The notes: generated from the sequence alone by a model not told the origin. Numbered from the stretch's first letter, positions 7,338-14,728 are shown. The stretch is DNA of 15,608 nt from Flavisolibacter sp. (GCA_017745135.1 JAGIAB010000015.1:1-15608); one strand, 5' to 3'. Numbers and translations: made by a program.

Positions 7338-7645
7338 GAATTAGATTGTTCTTCTTCGTTATTGGCAGCTTCATTATTGGCGGCCTGGTGGCGTCCCATA
7401 ATATCGGCGAACCATTTTTTACTTTCCGGTGTCAATGTTTCGGCATTAATTTTTAACTGCGGCGTCAAATCCACCAGGGTATTAATGCGGCCTTCCAGTT
7501 GAAGAAACTTATTCAGAACAACCACTTTTTTATCTTCTAAAATGCAAAAACCGCTCTGAAAACTGCCACGTTCATAGCGAACGATGTAACCCGCTTCTTC
7601 AATCAGTGCCTCGACTTTATTGAGTGTTGTTTGTGTGTATTTCAT
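7328..7645 (-). CDS. Small unknown protein (105 residues)
   Basis: I do not recognise a named family, though small proteins with this kind of start (MKYTQTTLNKVEALIEEAGY) look like conserved Bacteroidota unknowns. The first 85 residues look folded: an N-terminal helix, then alternating strands (YIVRYERGSF, FCILEDKKVVVLNKF), then a helix near residues 69-85. There is no signal peptide or membrane segment, and one cysteine. The tail is low in complexity, with a tandem AANNE AANNE duplication (about residues 89-98) from a 15-base repeat with small differences, then an acidic EEEQSNSPE end. The last residues and stop come from the palindrome at 7319-7337. A strong GC hairpin lies just before the start codon. 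It lies between porX and the hydrolase gene on the same strand, but 192 bp of repeats separate it from porX. Confidence 0.8.
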   Translation of the reverse strand: MKYTQTTLNKVEALIEEAGYIVRYERGSFQSGFCILEDKKVVVLNKFLQLEGRINTLVDLTPQLKINAETLTPESKKWFADIMGRHQAANNEAANNEEEQSNSPE

Positions 7646-7648
7646 GCA

Positions 7649-7834
7649 CCCTGTCCCCCCTAAAGGGGGAACTTAGATTTAAAGAGTTATTAAATAATTC
7701 GCGATTTCAATTTGCGAAGCTAAAAAAATATGCTTTGCAAGCATTTGCATTTATGTTATAAAACGTCCTGTATTTGAAAAAAGTTTGTTTGACCTATCCC
7801 GATAGCTATCGGGACCCCTTCAGGGGGACAGGGG
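7649..7834. repeat. Inverted pair of CCCTGTCCCC hairpin repeats
   Basis: The sequence CCCTGTCCCCC..AAGGGG at 7649-7669 recurs as its complement at 7815-7834 with small differences. Each copy has its own small stem: CCCCC-TAAA-GGGGG at 7656-7669 and CCCC-TTCA-GGGG at 7815-7826. The left copy sits only a few bases upstream of the start codon of the 105-residue gene. The right copy lies just past the porX stop codon. The 145 bp between them are AT-rich and have a further small stem, ATGCTT-TGC-AAGCAT at 7730-7744. No reading frame lies inside. Confidence 0.75.
7797..7814. repeat. Perfect 18-bp palindrome TCCCGATAGCTATCGGGA
   Basis: This is the perfect form of the near-palindrome at 7319-7337. 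It lies directly beside the GC hairpin at 7815-7834, about 25 bp beyond the porX stop. Read on the porX strand, the two form successive stems and may act together in transcription termination or 3' end protection. No clean T-run follows, so this is not a textbook terminator. Confidence 0.85.
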
Positions 7835-7837
7835 AAA

Positions 7838-9394
7838 TTACTTACTCACCATTTGCACTACGGGAACAATCATTTCTTCCAAGCTAACACCCCCATGCTG
7901 AAAGGTATTGCGGTAGTAGTTGACATAATGGTTGTAGTTATTGGGGTAACATAAGAACACATCTTCTCCTGCAAAAATGTAGGATGAGTTTACAGTTGGC
8001 GTTGGTAACCCTGCTTCTTTGGGATCACGAAAAGCAAAAACTTCTTTGGGGTCGTAATTCAAATTGCGGCCGTGTTTGTATCTAAGATTGGTAGTGGTTT
8101 GTTTATCGCCAATAACTTTTACCGGTGTTTTTACACGAACACTTCCATGATCGGTAGCAAGAACAATCTTTATGTTTTTATCAGCAATTTTTTTCAAGGC
8201 CTGGTGTAAGGGCGAGTGTTCAAACCAGGAAGCGGTAATACTTCTGTAACTTACTTCGTCGCCTGCCAGTTCTTTTAATACTTCCATTTCTGTCCTGGCA
8301 TGGCTCAGCATATCCACAAAATTGTAAACGATCACATTTAAATCGTTGTTGAGAAGATTATGGATGTTGTTTACTAAATCCAATCCAGCCTGGTTGTTTA
8401 AAACTTTGGTGTAAGAAGTTCTTAAATCAGCTTTGCCCAAGGTTTTCAATTGGGCTTTAAAAAATTCTTCTTCAAATAAATTTTTTCCACCTTCTTCATC
8501 ATCATTCTTCCATTGCTGCGAAAATTTTTTTTCAATATCAATAGGCAGCATGCCGGAGAAGATGGCATTGCGGGCATAATGTGTTGCAGTGGGAAGAATG
8601 CTGTAAAAACTGTCTTCTTCAACAATTCGAAAACTTTCTGCAAAAATGGGTTGAATAGTTCTCCATTGGTCAAAGCGAAGATTGTCAATGAGCACAAAAA
8701 AAGTGGGTGTTCCTTTTTCTACCTGGGGCAATACTTTTTCTCTCATTAAAGTATGCGACATGATGGGTTTGCCTGTTGTTTTTTCTTTGAGCCAGGAAGC
8801 ATAGTTTCTTGATATGAATTTGAAGAATTCTGTGTTTGCCTCGTTCTTTTGGGTATGAAATACTTCCTGCATTTCGGGGCTATCGCTTCTTTGAAGGCTC
8901 AACTCCCAACGCACCAGTTCTTTGTAAATTCCCATCCATTCGTTGTAATCGGGATTGCTGTTCAACGCCATGAATAAATTACGGAACTGTTGTTGGTAAG
9001 AAGTTGTTGTTTTTTCAGCAACTAATCTTCGGTTATCAATGATCTTTTTTAAGGAAAGCCAAACCTGGTTGGGATTAACAGGCTTAATAAGATAATCAGA
9101 TATTTGGCTGCCGATGGCTTCATTCATCAAATTCTCGGTTTCGTTTTTTGTGATGAGTACCACAGGAATTTGGGAATTGTATTCTTTGATTTTGGCTAAT
9201 GTTTCCAATCCTGTTATTCCGGGCATGGTTTCATCAATCAAAACCACATCCACAAAATTTTCTTTGATATAGTCAATAGCATCAAAGCCGTTGGTGAGTG
9301 TATGCACTTCATAACCTTTATTCTCTAAAAATAATTTCTGTGATTGCAGGCTTTCGATTTCATCATCAACCCAAAGTATTTTTGCCAGGCTCAT
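7838..9394 (-). CDS. porX: PorX: response regulator with PglZ/alkaline-phosphatase-like effector domain
   Basis: PorX (518 residues) regulates the type IX secretion system with the histidine kinase PorY and sigma factor SigP. The receiver domain covers about residues 4-120. It has acidic residues D10, D11 and E12, phosphoacceptor D54 (VVLIDETMPG), switch T82 and invariant K104 in IKP. A helical linker at about 125-205 follows. The PglZ domain has the expected alkaline-phosphatase-superfamily metal centre: D237 (VLIDNLRFDQW), nucleophile T271 (LPTATHYARN), D361 and H365 (NFVDMLSHAR), D415 and H416 (LATDHGS), and H500 (FQHGG). PorX from other species is reported to bind zinc and hydrolyse oligonucleotides. 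Length and all key residues match, so it should be functional. PorY and secretion components are not in the window. It is divergent from the HD gene, with a 105-bp spacer. Confidence 0.96.
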   Translation of the reverse strand: MSLAKILWVDDEIESLQSQKLFLENKGYEVHTLTNGFDAIDYIKENFVDVVLIDETMPGITGLETLAKIKEYNSQIPVVLITKNETENLMNEAIGSQISDYLIKPVNPNQVWLSLKKIIDNRRLVAEKTTTSYQQQFRNLFMALNSNPDYNEWMGIYKELVRWELSLQRSDSPEMQEVFHTQKNEANTEFFKFISRNYASWLKEKTTGKPIMSHTLMREKVLPQVEKGTPTFFVLIDNLRFDQWRTIQPIFAESFRIVEEDSFYSILPTATHYARNAIFSGMLPIDIEKKFSQQWKNDDEEGGKNLFEEEFFKAQLKTLGKADLRTSYTKVLNNQAGLDLVNNIHNLLNNDLNVIVYNFVDMLSHARTEMEVLKELAGDEVSYRSITASWFEHSPLHQALKKIADKNIKIVLATDHGSVRVKTPVKVIGDKQTTTNLRYKHGRNLNYDPKEVFAFRDPKEAGLPTPTVNSSYIFAGEDVFLCYPNNYNHYVNYYRNTFQHGGVSLEEMIVPVVQMVSK

Positions 9395-9473
9395 AGTTTC
9401 TGTTTTCTGTATTAATTAAAGCAAGTTAGTTTAAAGGCAACAAGAAACGGTAAACCGGCAAGCTTTCATAGCG

Positions 9474-9481
9474 TATTTTTG
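9474..9481 (+). promoter_or_regulatory. Candidate -7 promoter box for the HD phosphohydrolase gene
   Basis: TATTTTTG is an exact TAnnTTTG match, 18 bases before the ATG at 9500, implying a leader of roughly a dozen bases. No -33 TTTG is seen at the expected distance. The spacer is shared with divergent porX, for which I see only a shortened box (TAACTTG on the minus strand, 9422-9428). Confidence 0.4.
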
Positions 9482-9499
9482 AATTTTAAGAAATAGTTC

Positions 9500-10714
9500 A
9501 TGGCTTATGTACGCAAGATCATTAATGACCCTGTTCATGGATTTATAACAATTGATGACCCGCTCATTTTTGAAATCATTTCTCATCCTTACTATCAACG
9601 ACTGCGCAGAATTCACCAGATGGCCTTTGCTTCCCTGGTGTATCCCGGTGCGGTGCATACCCGTTTGCATCATTCGCTTGGAGCTTATCACTTGATGGGA
9701 CTTGCTTTGAATGAACTCCGCAATAAGGGAGTGGAAATAACAAAAGAAGAAGAGCAGGGGGCAAAGATTGCGATTCTTTTACACGATGTTGGCCATGGGC
9801 CTTACTCCCATGCTTTAGAAAGAAGACTGATCAAAGGCGTTCATCATGAAGATATTTCTATCCTCATTCTCCAGTTATTAAATGAGCAATTCAATGGGCG
9901 GTTGCAAACGGCAATAGAAATTTTTACAGGTGCTTACCCAAAGCGATTTCTTCACCAGTTAATATCCGGTCAACTGGACGTTGACCGCATGGACTACCTG
10001 ACAAGAGATTCCTTTTTTACCGGCGTAATTGAAGGAGCCATTGGGTACGACCGCATTTTAAAAATGCTGACAGTTCATGATGGTGACTTAATGATTGAAG
10101 AAAAAGCCATTTACACGGTTGAAAAATTTTTGGTTTCAAGGAGATTGATGTACTGGCAGGTTTATCTTCATAAAACGGTGATGGCCGCGGAAAAAATGCT
10201 GGTCAATATTATAGAAAGGGCGCAGGAACTTATTGCCAACGGCATTGAGTTGCAGGCAGCTTCCAATAACCTCAACTTCTTTTTGAAGGAACACCGTCCG
10301 GATGAAAATTTTATAAAACACATTGAAAAATTTGCACAGTTGGATGATACCGATGTGATGTGTACTATCAAAAACTGGTGCGGTCATTTTGACCCGGTTT
10401 TAGGCCGGCTTTGCAAAGGATTGGTTGACCGGAAATTGCTTAAGGTGAAACTCCAGGGCGAACCTTTTGACCCTTTATTGGTTGAAGCTTTAAGAAATGA
10501 TGCGGCAAAAAAGTTAAAGATTTCAGAGCAGGAAGCCGGGCACCTGGTATTTACAGGAGAAGCAGTTAATACAACTTATAATCCTTACGATGAACATATT
10601 AAGATACTTTTCAAGGAGGGAACCGTGTCTGACATCTCCAAAGTAGACAATGCGTTGATCCATCAACAAGTATCTGCCCCTGTTAAAAAATACTACATTT
10701 GCTACCTTAGATGA
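9500..10714 (+). CDS. HD-domain phosphohydrolase (dGTPase/SAMHD1-like)
   Basis: This 404-residue cytoplasmic protein belongs to the COG1078-type HD superfamily, relatives of which are dNTP triphosphohydrolases. It starts with the family opening RKIINDPVHGFITI. The HD fold follows: H58 in RLHHSLG, H95 and D96 in LLHDVGHGPYSH, and the D160-x-D162 pair in LDVDRMDYLTRDSF, giving the H...HD...D metal set. The first two-thirds carry the catalytic core; the C-terminal 120 residues form a less conserved part. Length is normal. The actual substrate is not shown by sequence. lpxD follows 72 bp downstream on the same strand; this pairing of an HD protein with lpxD is one I recall from other Bacteroidota, so co-transcription is likely despite an AT-rich hairpin in the gap. 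Confidence 0.92.
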   Translation: MAYVRKIINDPVHGFITIDDPLIFEIISHPYYQRLRRIHQMAFASLVYPGAVHTRLHHSLGAYHLMGLALNELRNKGVEITKEEEQGAKIAILLHDVGHGPYSHALERRLIKGVHHEDISILILQLLNEQFNGRLQTAIEIFTGAYPKRFLHQLISGQLDVDRMDYLTRDSFFTGVIEGAIGYDRILKMLTVHDGDLMIEEKAIYTVEKFLVSRRLMYWQVYLHKTVMAAEKMLVNIIERAQELIANGIELQAASNNLNFFLKEHRPDENFIKHIEKFAQLDDTDVMCTIKNWCGHFDPVLGRLCKGLVDRKLLKVKLQGEPFDPLLVEALRNDAAKKLKISEQEAGHLVFTGEAVNTTYNPYDEHIKILFKEGTVSDISKVDNALIHQQVSAPVKKYYICYLR

Positions 10715-10745
10715 GAATAAAATACGATGTACATTCGTTTTATTC
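10715..10745 (+). other. AT-rich hairpin between the HD gene and lpxD
   Basis: GAATAAAA (10715-10722) pairs with TTTTATTC (10738-10745), extended inward by CGA/TCG across a two-base bulge, with a TGTACAT loop. It begins on the base after the HD gene stop codon. The stem is too AT-rich for a strong terminator, and no U-run follows beyond the stem itself. It may be an attenuator or an mRNA end-stabilising stem. Confidence 0.4.
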
Positions 10746-10786
10746 GTATTTATTTGTGATACCGATTTGAAGAACCAAACATATAT

Positions 10787-11842
10787 ATGCAGTTTACAGC
10801 CACTCAGATTTCGATACTGGTAAATGGGAAAATTGAAGGAAATGCCGACGCAGCCGTAACCTCATTTGGAAAGATCGAAGAAGCCGCAGAAGGTCAATTG
10901 AGCTTTTTGGCGAATCCGAAATATGAAGACTACCTCTACACTACCAATGCTTCCATAGTTATTATTAATGACGGATATGAATTAAAGCAGCCGGTAAAGA
11001 CTACGTTGATTCGTGTTGCCGATGCCTATTCAGCCTTTGCCCAACTTTTAAGCAAGTATCAGGAAATGGTAACTCAGCAATTGAAAGGCATTCAACAACC
11101 AAGCTTCATTGCTTCTTCGGCAAAACTGGCGGTTGATGTTTTTGTTGGAGCGTTCAGTTATATTGGCGAGAATGTGAAGATTGGAAGGAACACTAAAATT
11201 TTTCCCAACTCATTTATTGGCAATAATGTGGTGATTGGCGAGAACTGTATTATCCATCCCGGAGTGAAAATTTACCACGATTGTGTTTTAAATAATGGGA
11301 TCATTGTTCATGCCGGTACAGTCATTGGCTCTGATGGATTTGGTTTTGCGCCCCAGGCAGATGGCTCCTTTAAAAAAGTTCCCCAGATTGGTAATGTAGT
11401 CATTGAAGATAACGTGGAAATTGGCGCTAATACCACTATTGACCGTGCAACGATAGGATCAACTTGTATACGTGCCGGTGCCAAGTTGGACAACCTTATT
11501 CAAATTGCACACAATGTAGAAGTGGGAGAGAGTACCGTCATAGCTGCACAGGTTGGTGTATCCGGTTCTACCAAAATCGGGAAGAATGTAATGATTGGCG
11601 GACAAGCCGGTTTGGTGGGGCACATACAGATTGCCGATGGATCCAAGATCAATGCGCAAAGCGGTGTAAGCAAATCAATGAAGGACCCAAATACGGCAGT
11701 CACCGGCTCGCCTGCCGCTGAATATACCAGTGCCTTAAGAAGCCAGGCCGTATTCCGTAATCTTCCTCAATTAGAAAAAAGAGTACAGGAGTTAGAAGAA
11801 TTGGTAAAGCAGTTGATGGCAGAAAAGGTCAATAGCTTATAG
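10787..11842 (+). CDS. lpxD: UDP-3-O-(3-hydroxyacyl)glucosamine N-acyltransferase
   Basis: LpxD (351 residues) adds the second 3-hydroxyacyl chain from acyl-ACP in lipid A synthesis, in the cytoplasm. The N-terminal uridine-binding domain (about 1-100) includes the conserved GQLSFLANPKY near residue 36. The left-handed beta-helix follows with many hexapeptide repeats (I-G-x-N/x-V/I pattern) from about 110 to 310. The probable catalytic histidine is H242 in IQIAHNVEVG, matching E. coli H239. The FGFAPQADGSFKKVPQ loop near residue 185 is the usual insert. The C-terminal helix (QLEKRVQELEELVKQL) is a short coiled coil used in trimerisation. Its stop codon TAG lies in the first heptamer of the repeat at 11839-11889. 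lpxC, fabZ and lpxA, which often follow in Bacteroidota, are not here. Confidence 0.96.
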   Translation: MQFTATQISILVNGKIEGNADAAVTSFGKIEEAAEGQLSFLANPKYEDYLYTTNASIVIINDGYELKQPVKTTLIRVADAYSAFAQLLSKYQEMVTQQLKGIQQPSFIASSAKLAVDVFVGAFSYIGENVKIGRNTKIFPNSFIGNNVVIGENCIIHPGVKIYHDCVLNNGIIVHAGTVIGSDGFGFAPQADGSFKKVPQIGNVVIEDNVEIGANTTIDRATIGSTCIRAGAKLDNLIQIAHNVEVGESTVIAAQVGVSGSTKIGKNVMIGGQAGLVGHIQIADGSKINAQSGVSKSMKDPNTAVTGSPAAEYTSALRSQAVFRNLPQLEKRVQELEELVKQLMAEKVNSL

Positions 11843-11889
11843 TCGATAGACCGTAGGCCATGGACTATCGACCATCGACTATCAACTAT
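11839..11889. repeat. Inverted heptamer array at the lpxD end
   Basis: Three heptamers of the ATAGTCG type (11839-11859) meet four of the complementary CGACTAT type (11862-11889) around a CCATGG centre at 11859-11863. In the 22-bp arms 11839-11860 and 11861-11882, 17 of 22 positions pair. The array begins at the lpxD stop codon TAG. Period and palindromic arrangement parallel the other elements here. It would fold in the lpxD 3' transcript. Confidence 0.8.
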
Positions 11890-11927
11890 GGTTTGGTTTT
11901 TCCACATCATTATTCATTCTATCTGTT

Positions 11928-11935
11928 TAGCTTTG
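11928..11935 (+). promoter_or_regulatory. Candidate -7 promoter box for the 87-residue gene
   Basis: TAGCTTTG fits TAnnTTTG exactly and is followed by C, as is common at such sites. It is about 75 bases before the ATG at 12011, so the leader would be about 70 bases. That leader has a short GGAAAA-G-TTTTCC symmetry at 11949-11961. No -33 TTTG is at the right spacing. Confidence 0.4.
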
Positions 11936-12010
11936 CATTTTTAAACTGCGGAAAAGTTTTCCAGATAGTTATCTCATCATCCTTTATTTTGCCGGCTAAC
12001 GATTGCGATT

Positions 12011-12274
12011 ATGACTCGTGTGTTCAATATATGCTTCAATCATAAAGGAAAGTCCTATACAGCATTGGTTTCTGTTAAAGGTAAAGAGGACTCATCTGTA
12101 AAAGCCATTGTTAACAACGATACGATCCAGATACTTCTTCCAACAGGACGGTTGACATTTTTTATTGCTGATGTGTTGCAAAGGATGTATGCCACAGTAA
12201 ATCCCTCTTCTTCCAATGCTATTTTTTATATAACTCCCAATATTTCGTTACAGTTGCTGAATACGGAGTGGTAG
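12011..12274 (+). CDS. Small unknown protein (87 residues)
   Basis: The frame MTRVFNICFNHKGKSYTALVSVKG... is protein-like: alternating beta-strand pattern, then IQILLPTGRLTFFIADVLQRM, with no signal peptide. Its shape recalls a family of small (80-90 residue) Bacteroidota proteins whose members begin with an M-x-x-VF-x-I-x-F-type strand and carry a LLP-G-x-L-x-F motif. That link is from memory and unverified, and the function is unknown. Two cysteines are not used in obvious metal motifs. It lies alone between lpxD and gyrB with about 170 bp before and 360 bp after, and has its own possible promoter box. The ATG at 12011 is the only sensible start in the frame. Confidence 0.7.
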   Translation: MTRVFNICFNHKGKSYTALVSVKGKEDSSVKAIVNNDTIQILLPTGRLTFFIADVLQRMYATVNPSSSNAIFYITPNISLQLLNTEW

Positions 12275-12638
12275 TTACCGGTCTGTCAGGTTGAGTGTTC
12301 TCGTGATGTGATCTAAGGAGACTTAGTTTTACCTCCTGATGCTCAGTATGGTTGATTTAGTTGTGAAGCTATCAATAAAGAAAGAGGTTTGATGGATGCA
12401 AGTTTACATGCAGTAGAATAGCATGAAGCTTTGATTGTAAAATCAAATTTTCTGGGTACCGGTTTTTCTTCAACTGTGCGCCTCTTTTGATTATTTCGGC
12501 TACACTTTTACTTTCAATTTTCCCCTGAAGAACCATCTTAAAACTCCTTCTTTAAACCTTAATAAGTCTCTCCATTATATCCCATTTTTTAACCTTTAAA
12601 ACGCCTTTAAACGGCAATCTTTTGGTACATTTGCCCGA
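12275..12638. other. 364-bp gene-free region upstream of gyrB
   Basis: No reading frame of note lies here on either strand. Small stems are visible: CTAAG-GAGA-CTTAG at 12314-12327 followed by TTTTA, and TTTGAT-TGTAAA-ATCAAA near 12433-12450. Either could end transcription of the small upstream gene, but both are short. The last 100 bases are AT-rich and lead to the promoter box before gyrB. No tandem array or palindrome of the kinds seen elsewhere is present. Confidence 0.5.
12626..12633 (+). promoter_or_regulatory. -7 promoter box for gyrB, bearing on its start codon
   Basis: TACATTTG is an exact TAnnTTTG match, again followed by C. Transcription would begin roughly at 12638-12641, which is at the first in-frame ATG (12639). 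Either the mRNA is leaderless or translation starts at the next ATG, 12681, preceded by an A-rich CCGAAAAA, giving a leader of about 42 bases. No clear -33 TTTG is present. Confidence 0.45.
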
Positions 12639-12680
12639 ATGGACTTTGCCACTAAAAAGTCCCAAAATTCCCCCGAAAAA

Positions 12681-14675
12681 ATGAGCGATATTTTAGATTC
12701 AGTAGTTAGCCCTTCCACCCCTACAGTAATGCCTTCTTACGGTGCCGATTCCATCCAGGTTCTGGAAGGTTTGGAAGCCGTTCGTAAACGTCCCGCCATG
12801 TATATTGGCGACGTTGGTGTAAAAGGTTTGCATCACCTGGTTTACGAAGTTGTAGATAACTCCATAGACGAAGCCCTTGCAGGCTGGTGTAAGAATATTG
12901 TTGTTACCATTCACGATGATAACTCGATTTCTGTCGAGGATGATGGCCGTGGTATTCCTACTGCCATGCATACTAAAGAAAAACGAAGTGCATTGGAGGT
13001 AGTAATGACGGTATTGCATGCCGGGGGTAAGTTTGATAAGGACAGTTACAAGGTTTCCGGTGGTTTGCACGGTGTGGGTGTTAGTTGTGTGAACGCCTTA
13101 AGCTCAAGGTTACATGTTACGGTTCAAAGGGATGGAAAAATATTTGAACAGGAATACCGTTTAGGCGTGCCCCAGTATTCTGTTCGTGAAATTGGTACTA
13201 CCGAAAAAACAGGAACCAAAGTTCACTTTTGGCCTGATGGAACAATTTTCATTACTACTACTTATACAAAAGATATTTTGGAAGGCCGTCTTCGCGAATT
13301 GGCTTATCTCAACCGTGGTATTTCCATTACGTTGAACGACATGCGGGAAAAAGATGAGGAAAGCGGTTTGAATTACACAAAGACTTTCTATAGCGAAGGT
13401 GGTATTGTGGAATTTGTAGAGATGCTCGATAAGCAAGCCGGAAGAAATGCCTTACTTCCAAAAGTACTTTTTGTAGAAGGCCGTGATGAAAAAACCAATG
13501 TAGCAGTTGAGGTGGCAACTATTTATAACGATAGTTACAACGAACACATTTACTCTTACGTTAACAACATCAATACTATTGAAGGTGGTACCCACGTGGC
13601 GGGTTTCCGACGAGCCTTAACAAGAGTATTCAAGAGTTATGGTGATAAGAACGGAATGTTTGAAAAAGCAAAAGTGAGCATTGAAGGCGATGACTTCCGT
13701 GAAGGTTTGAGTGCGATCATTTCTGTAAAGGTTCCGGAACCACAATTTGAAGGCCAGACAAAAACTAAGCTCGGTAATAACGAGGTAATGGGTGTTGTAG
13801 ACACAACGGTTTCAAAGGTTCTTGAGGCCTACCTCGAAGAAAATCCAAAAGAGGCTAAAAACATCATTAATAAGGTTATTCTTGCTGCACAGGCAAGAGC
13901 GGCTGCGCGAAAGGCCCGCGAAATGGTTCAACGGAAATCGGTTTTAAGTGGTGGTGGTTTGCCAGGTAAATTGGCTGATTGCTCCGATAGAGACCCTGAA
14001 CGCTGCGAATTGTTTCTGGTTGAGGGTGACTCAGCCGGCGGAACCGCCAAGCAAGGCCGCGACAGGAGCTTCCAGGCCATTCTTCCATTGCGTGGTAAAA
14101 TTTTGAACGTTGAAAAAGCAATGGAGCACAAGATCTACGAGAATGAAGAGATCAGAAATATGTACACAGCTTTAGGTGTAACAGTGGGAACACCCGATGA
14201 TCCCAAAGCACTGAATCTTCAAAAGCTCCGTTATCATAAGCTCATCATTATGACCGATGCCGATGTGGATGGAAGCCACATTGCAACACTGATCCTGACG
14301 TTCATTTTCAGATATATGAAGGAAATGGTGGAACAGGGTTATGTTTACCTGGCTCAACCGCCATTGTATTTAGTGAAGAAAGGAAAAGAGCAGGTATATG
14401 CTTATAATGAAGAGCAAAGAAAGATGTTAGTGGAAAGATTGGGTGCGGGAAATCCTGACAGCGTAAACATTCAGCGTTACAAAGGTTTGGGTGAAATGAA
14501 TGCAGAACAGTTGTGGGAGACAACTATGAATCCTAACACCAGAACTCTTAAAAAGGTGACCATTGAAAGTGCTGCTGTTGCAGATAGCGTTTTTAGCATG
14601 CTGATGGGGGATGAAGTTGCTCCGAGAAGGGAATTCATCGAAAGCCATGCAAAGTATGCGAAGATTGATGTGTAA
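12681..14675 (+). CDS. gyrB: DNA gyrase subunit B
   Basis: GyrB is the ATPase subunit that powers negative supercoiling by the GyrA2B2 complex. Numbered from the ATG at 12681 it is 664 residues. The GHKL ATPase domain has catalytic E56 and Mg-binding N60 in YEVVDNSIDEAL, DDGRGIP, and the GGLHGVG lid region near 131-137. The transducer domain follows. The TOPRIM domain has E448 in EGDSAGG, and D526 and D528 in DADVDGSH. The C-terminal QRYKGLGEMN is intact. The long insert of enterobacterial GyrB is absent, as usual for Bacteroidota. An in-frame ATG at 12639 would add 14 residues, but family similarity begins only near YGADSIQVLEGLEAVRKRP and the promoter box abuts that ATG. I favour 12681. An intrinsic terminator follows the gene. 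Confidence 0.97.
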   Translation: MSDILDSVVSPSTPTVMPSYGADSIQVLEGLEAVRKRPAMYIGDVGVKGLHHLVYEVVDNSIDEALAGWCKNIVVTIHDDNSISVEDDGRGIPTAMHTKEKRSALEVVMTVLHAGGKFDKDSYKVSGGLHGVGVSCVNALSSRLHVTVQRDGKIFEQEYRLGVPQYSVREIGTTEKTGTKVHFWPDGTIFITTTYTKDILEGRLRELAYLNRGISITLNDMREKDEESGLNYTKTFYSEGGIVEFVEMLDKQAGRNALLPKVLFVEGRDEKTNVAVEVATIYNDSYNEHIYSYVNNINTIEGGTHVAGFRRALTRVFKSYGDKNGMFEKAKVSIEGDDFREGLSAIISVKVPEPQFEGQTKTKLGNNEVMGVVDTTVSKVLEAYLEENPKEAKNIINKVILAAQARAAARKAREMVQRKSVLSGGGLPGKLADCSDRDPERCELFLVEGDSAGGTAKQGRDRSFQAILPLRGKILNVEKAMEHKIYENEEIRNMYTALGVTVGTPDDPKALNLQKLRYHKLIIMTDADVDGSHIATLILTFIFRYMKEMVEQGYVYLAQPPLYLVKKGKEQVYAYNEEQRKMLVERLGAGNPDSVNIQRYKGLGEMNAEQLWETTMNPNTRTLKKVTIESAAVADSVFSMLMGDEVAPRREFIESHAKYAKIDV

Positions 14676-14728
14676 TCTTAGATAAGGGCCGGCTTTGCAA
14701 TCGTGATCCCGGTTTATCATATTCTTTT

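Noticed and set aside
7649..7834. The inverted hairpin pair as the ends of an insertion sequence or MITE
   Set aside because: There is no transposase and no visible target-site duplication, and each inverted copy is itself a hairpin of a kind that seems to occur singly.
9431..9691. An 86-codon minus-strand frame between porX and the HD gene
   Set aside because: It overlaps the well-conserved start of the HD gene on the opposite strand and covers the promoter spacer; it is a shadow frame.
6037..11889. The short repeats as CRISPR arrays
   Set aside because: Units are 7-9 bp and adjacent, without unique spacers, and no cas genes are present.
11860..12045. A 61-codon plus-strand frame after lpxD
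   Set aside because: It starts in the heptamer array, overlaps the better-supported 87-residue gene in another frame, and looks like translated AT-rich spacer.
12314..12327. CTAAG-GAGA-CTTAG as the terminator of the 87-residue gene
   Set aside because: Only five base pairs with a weak T-run; kept only as a remark in the region entry.
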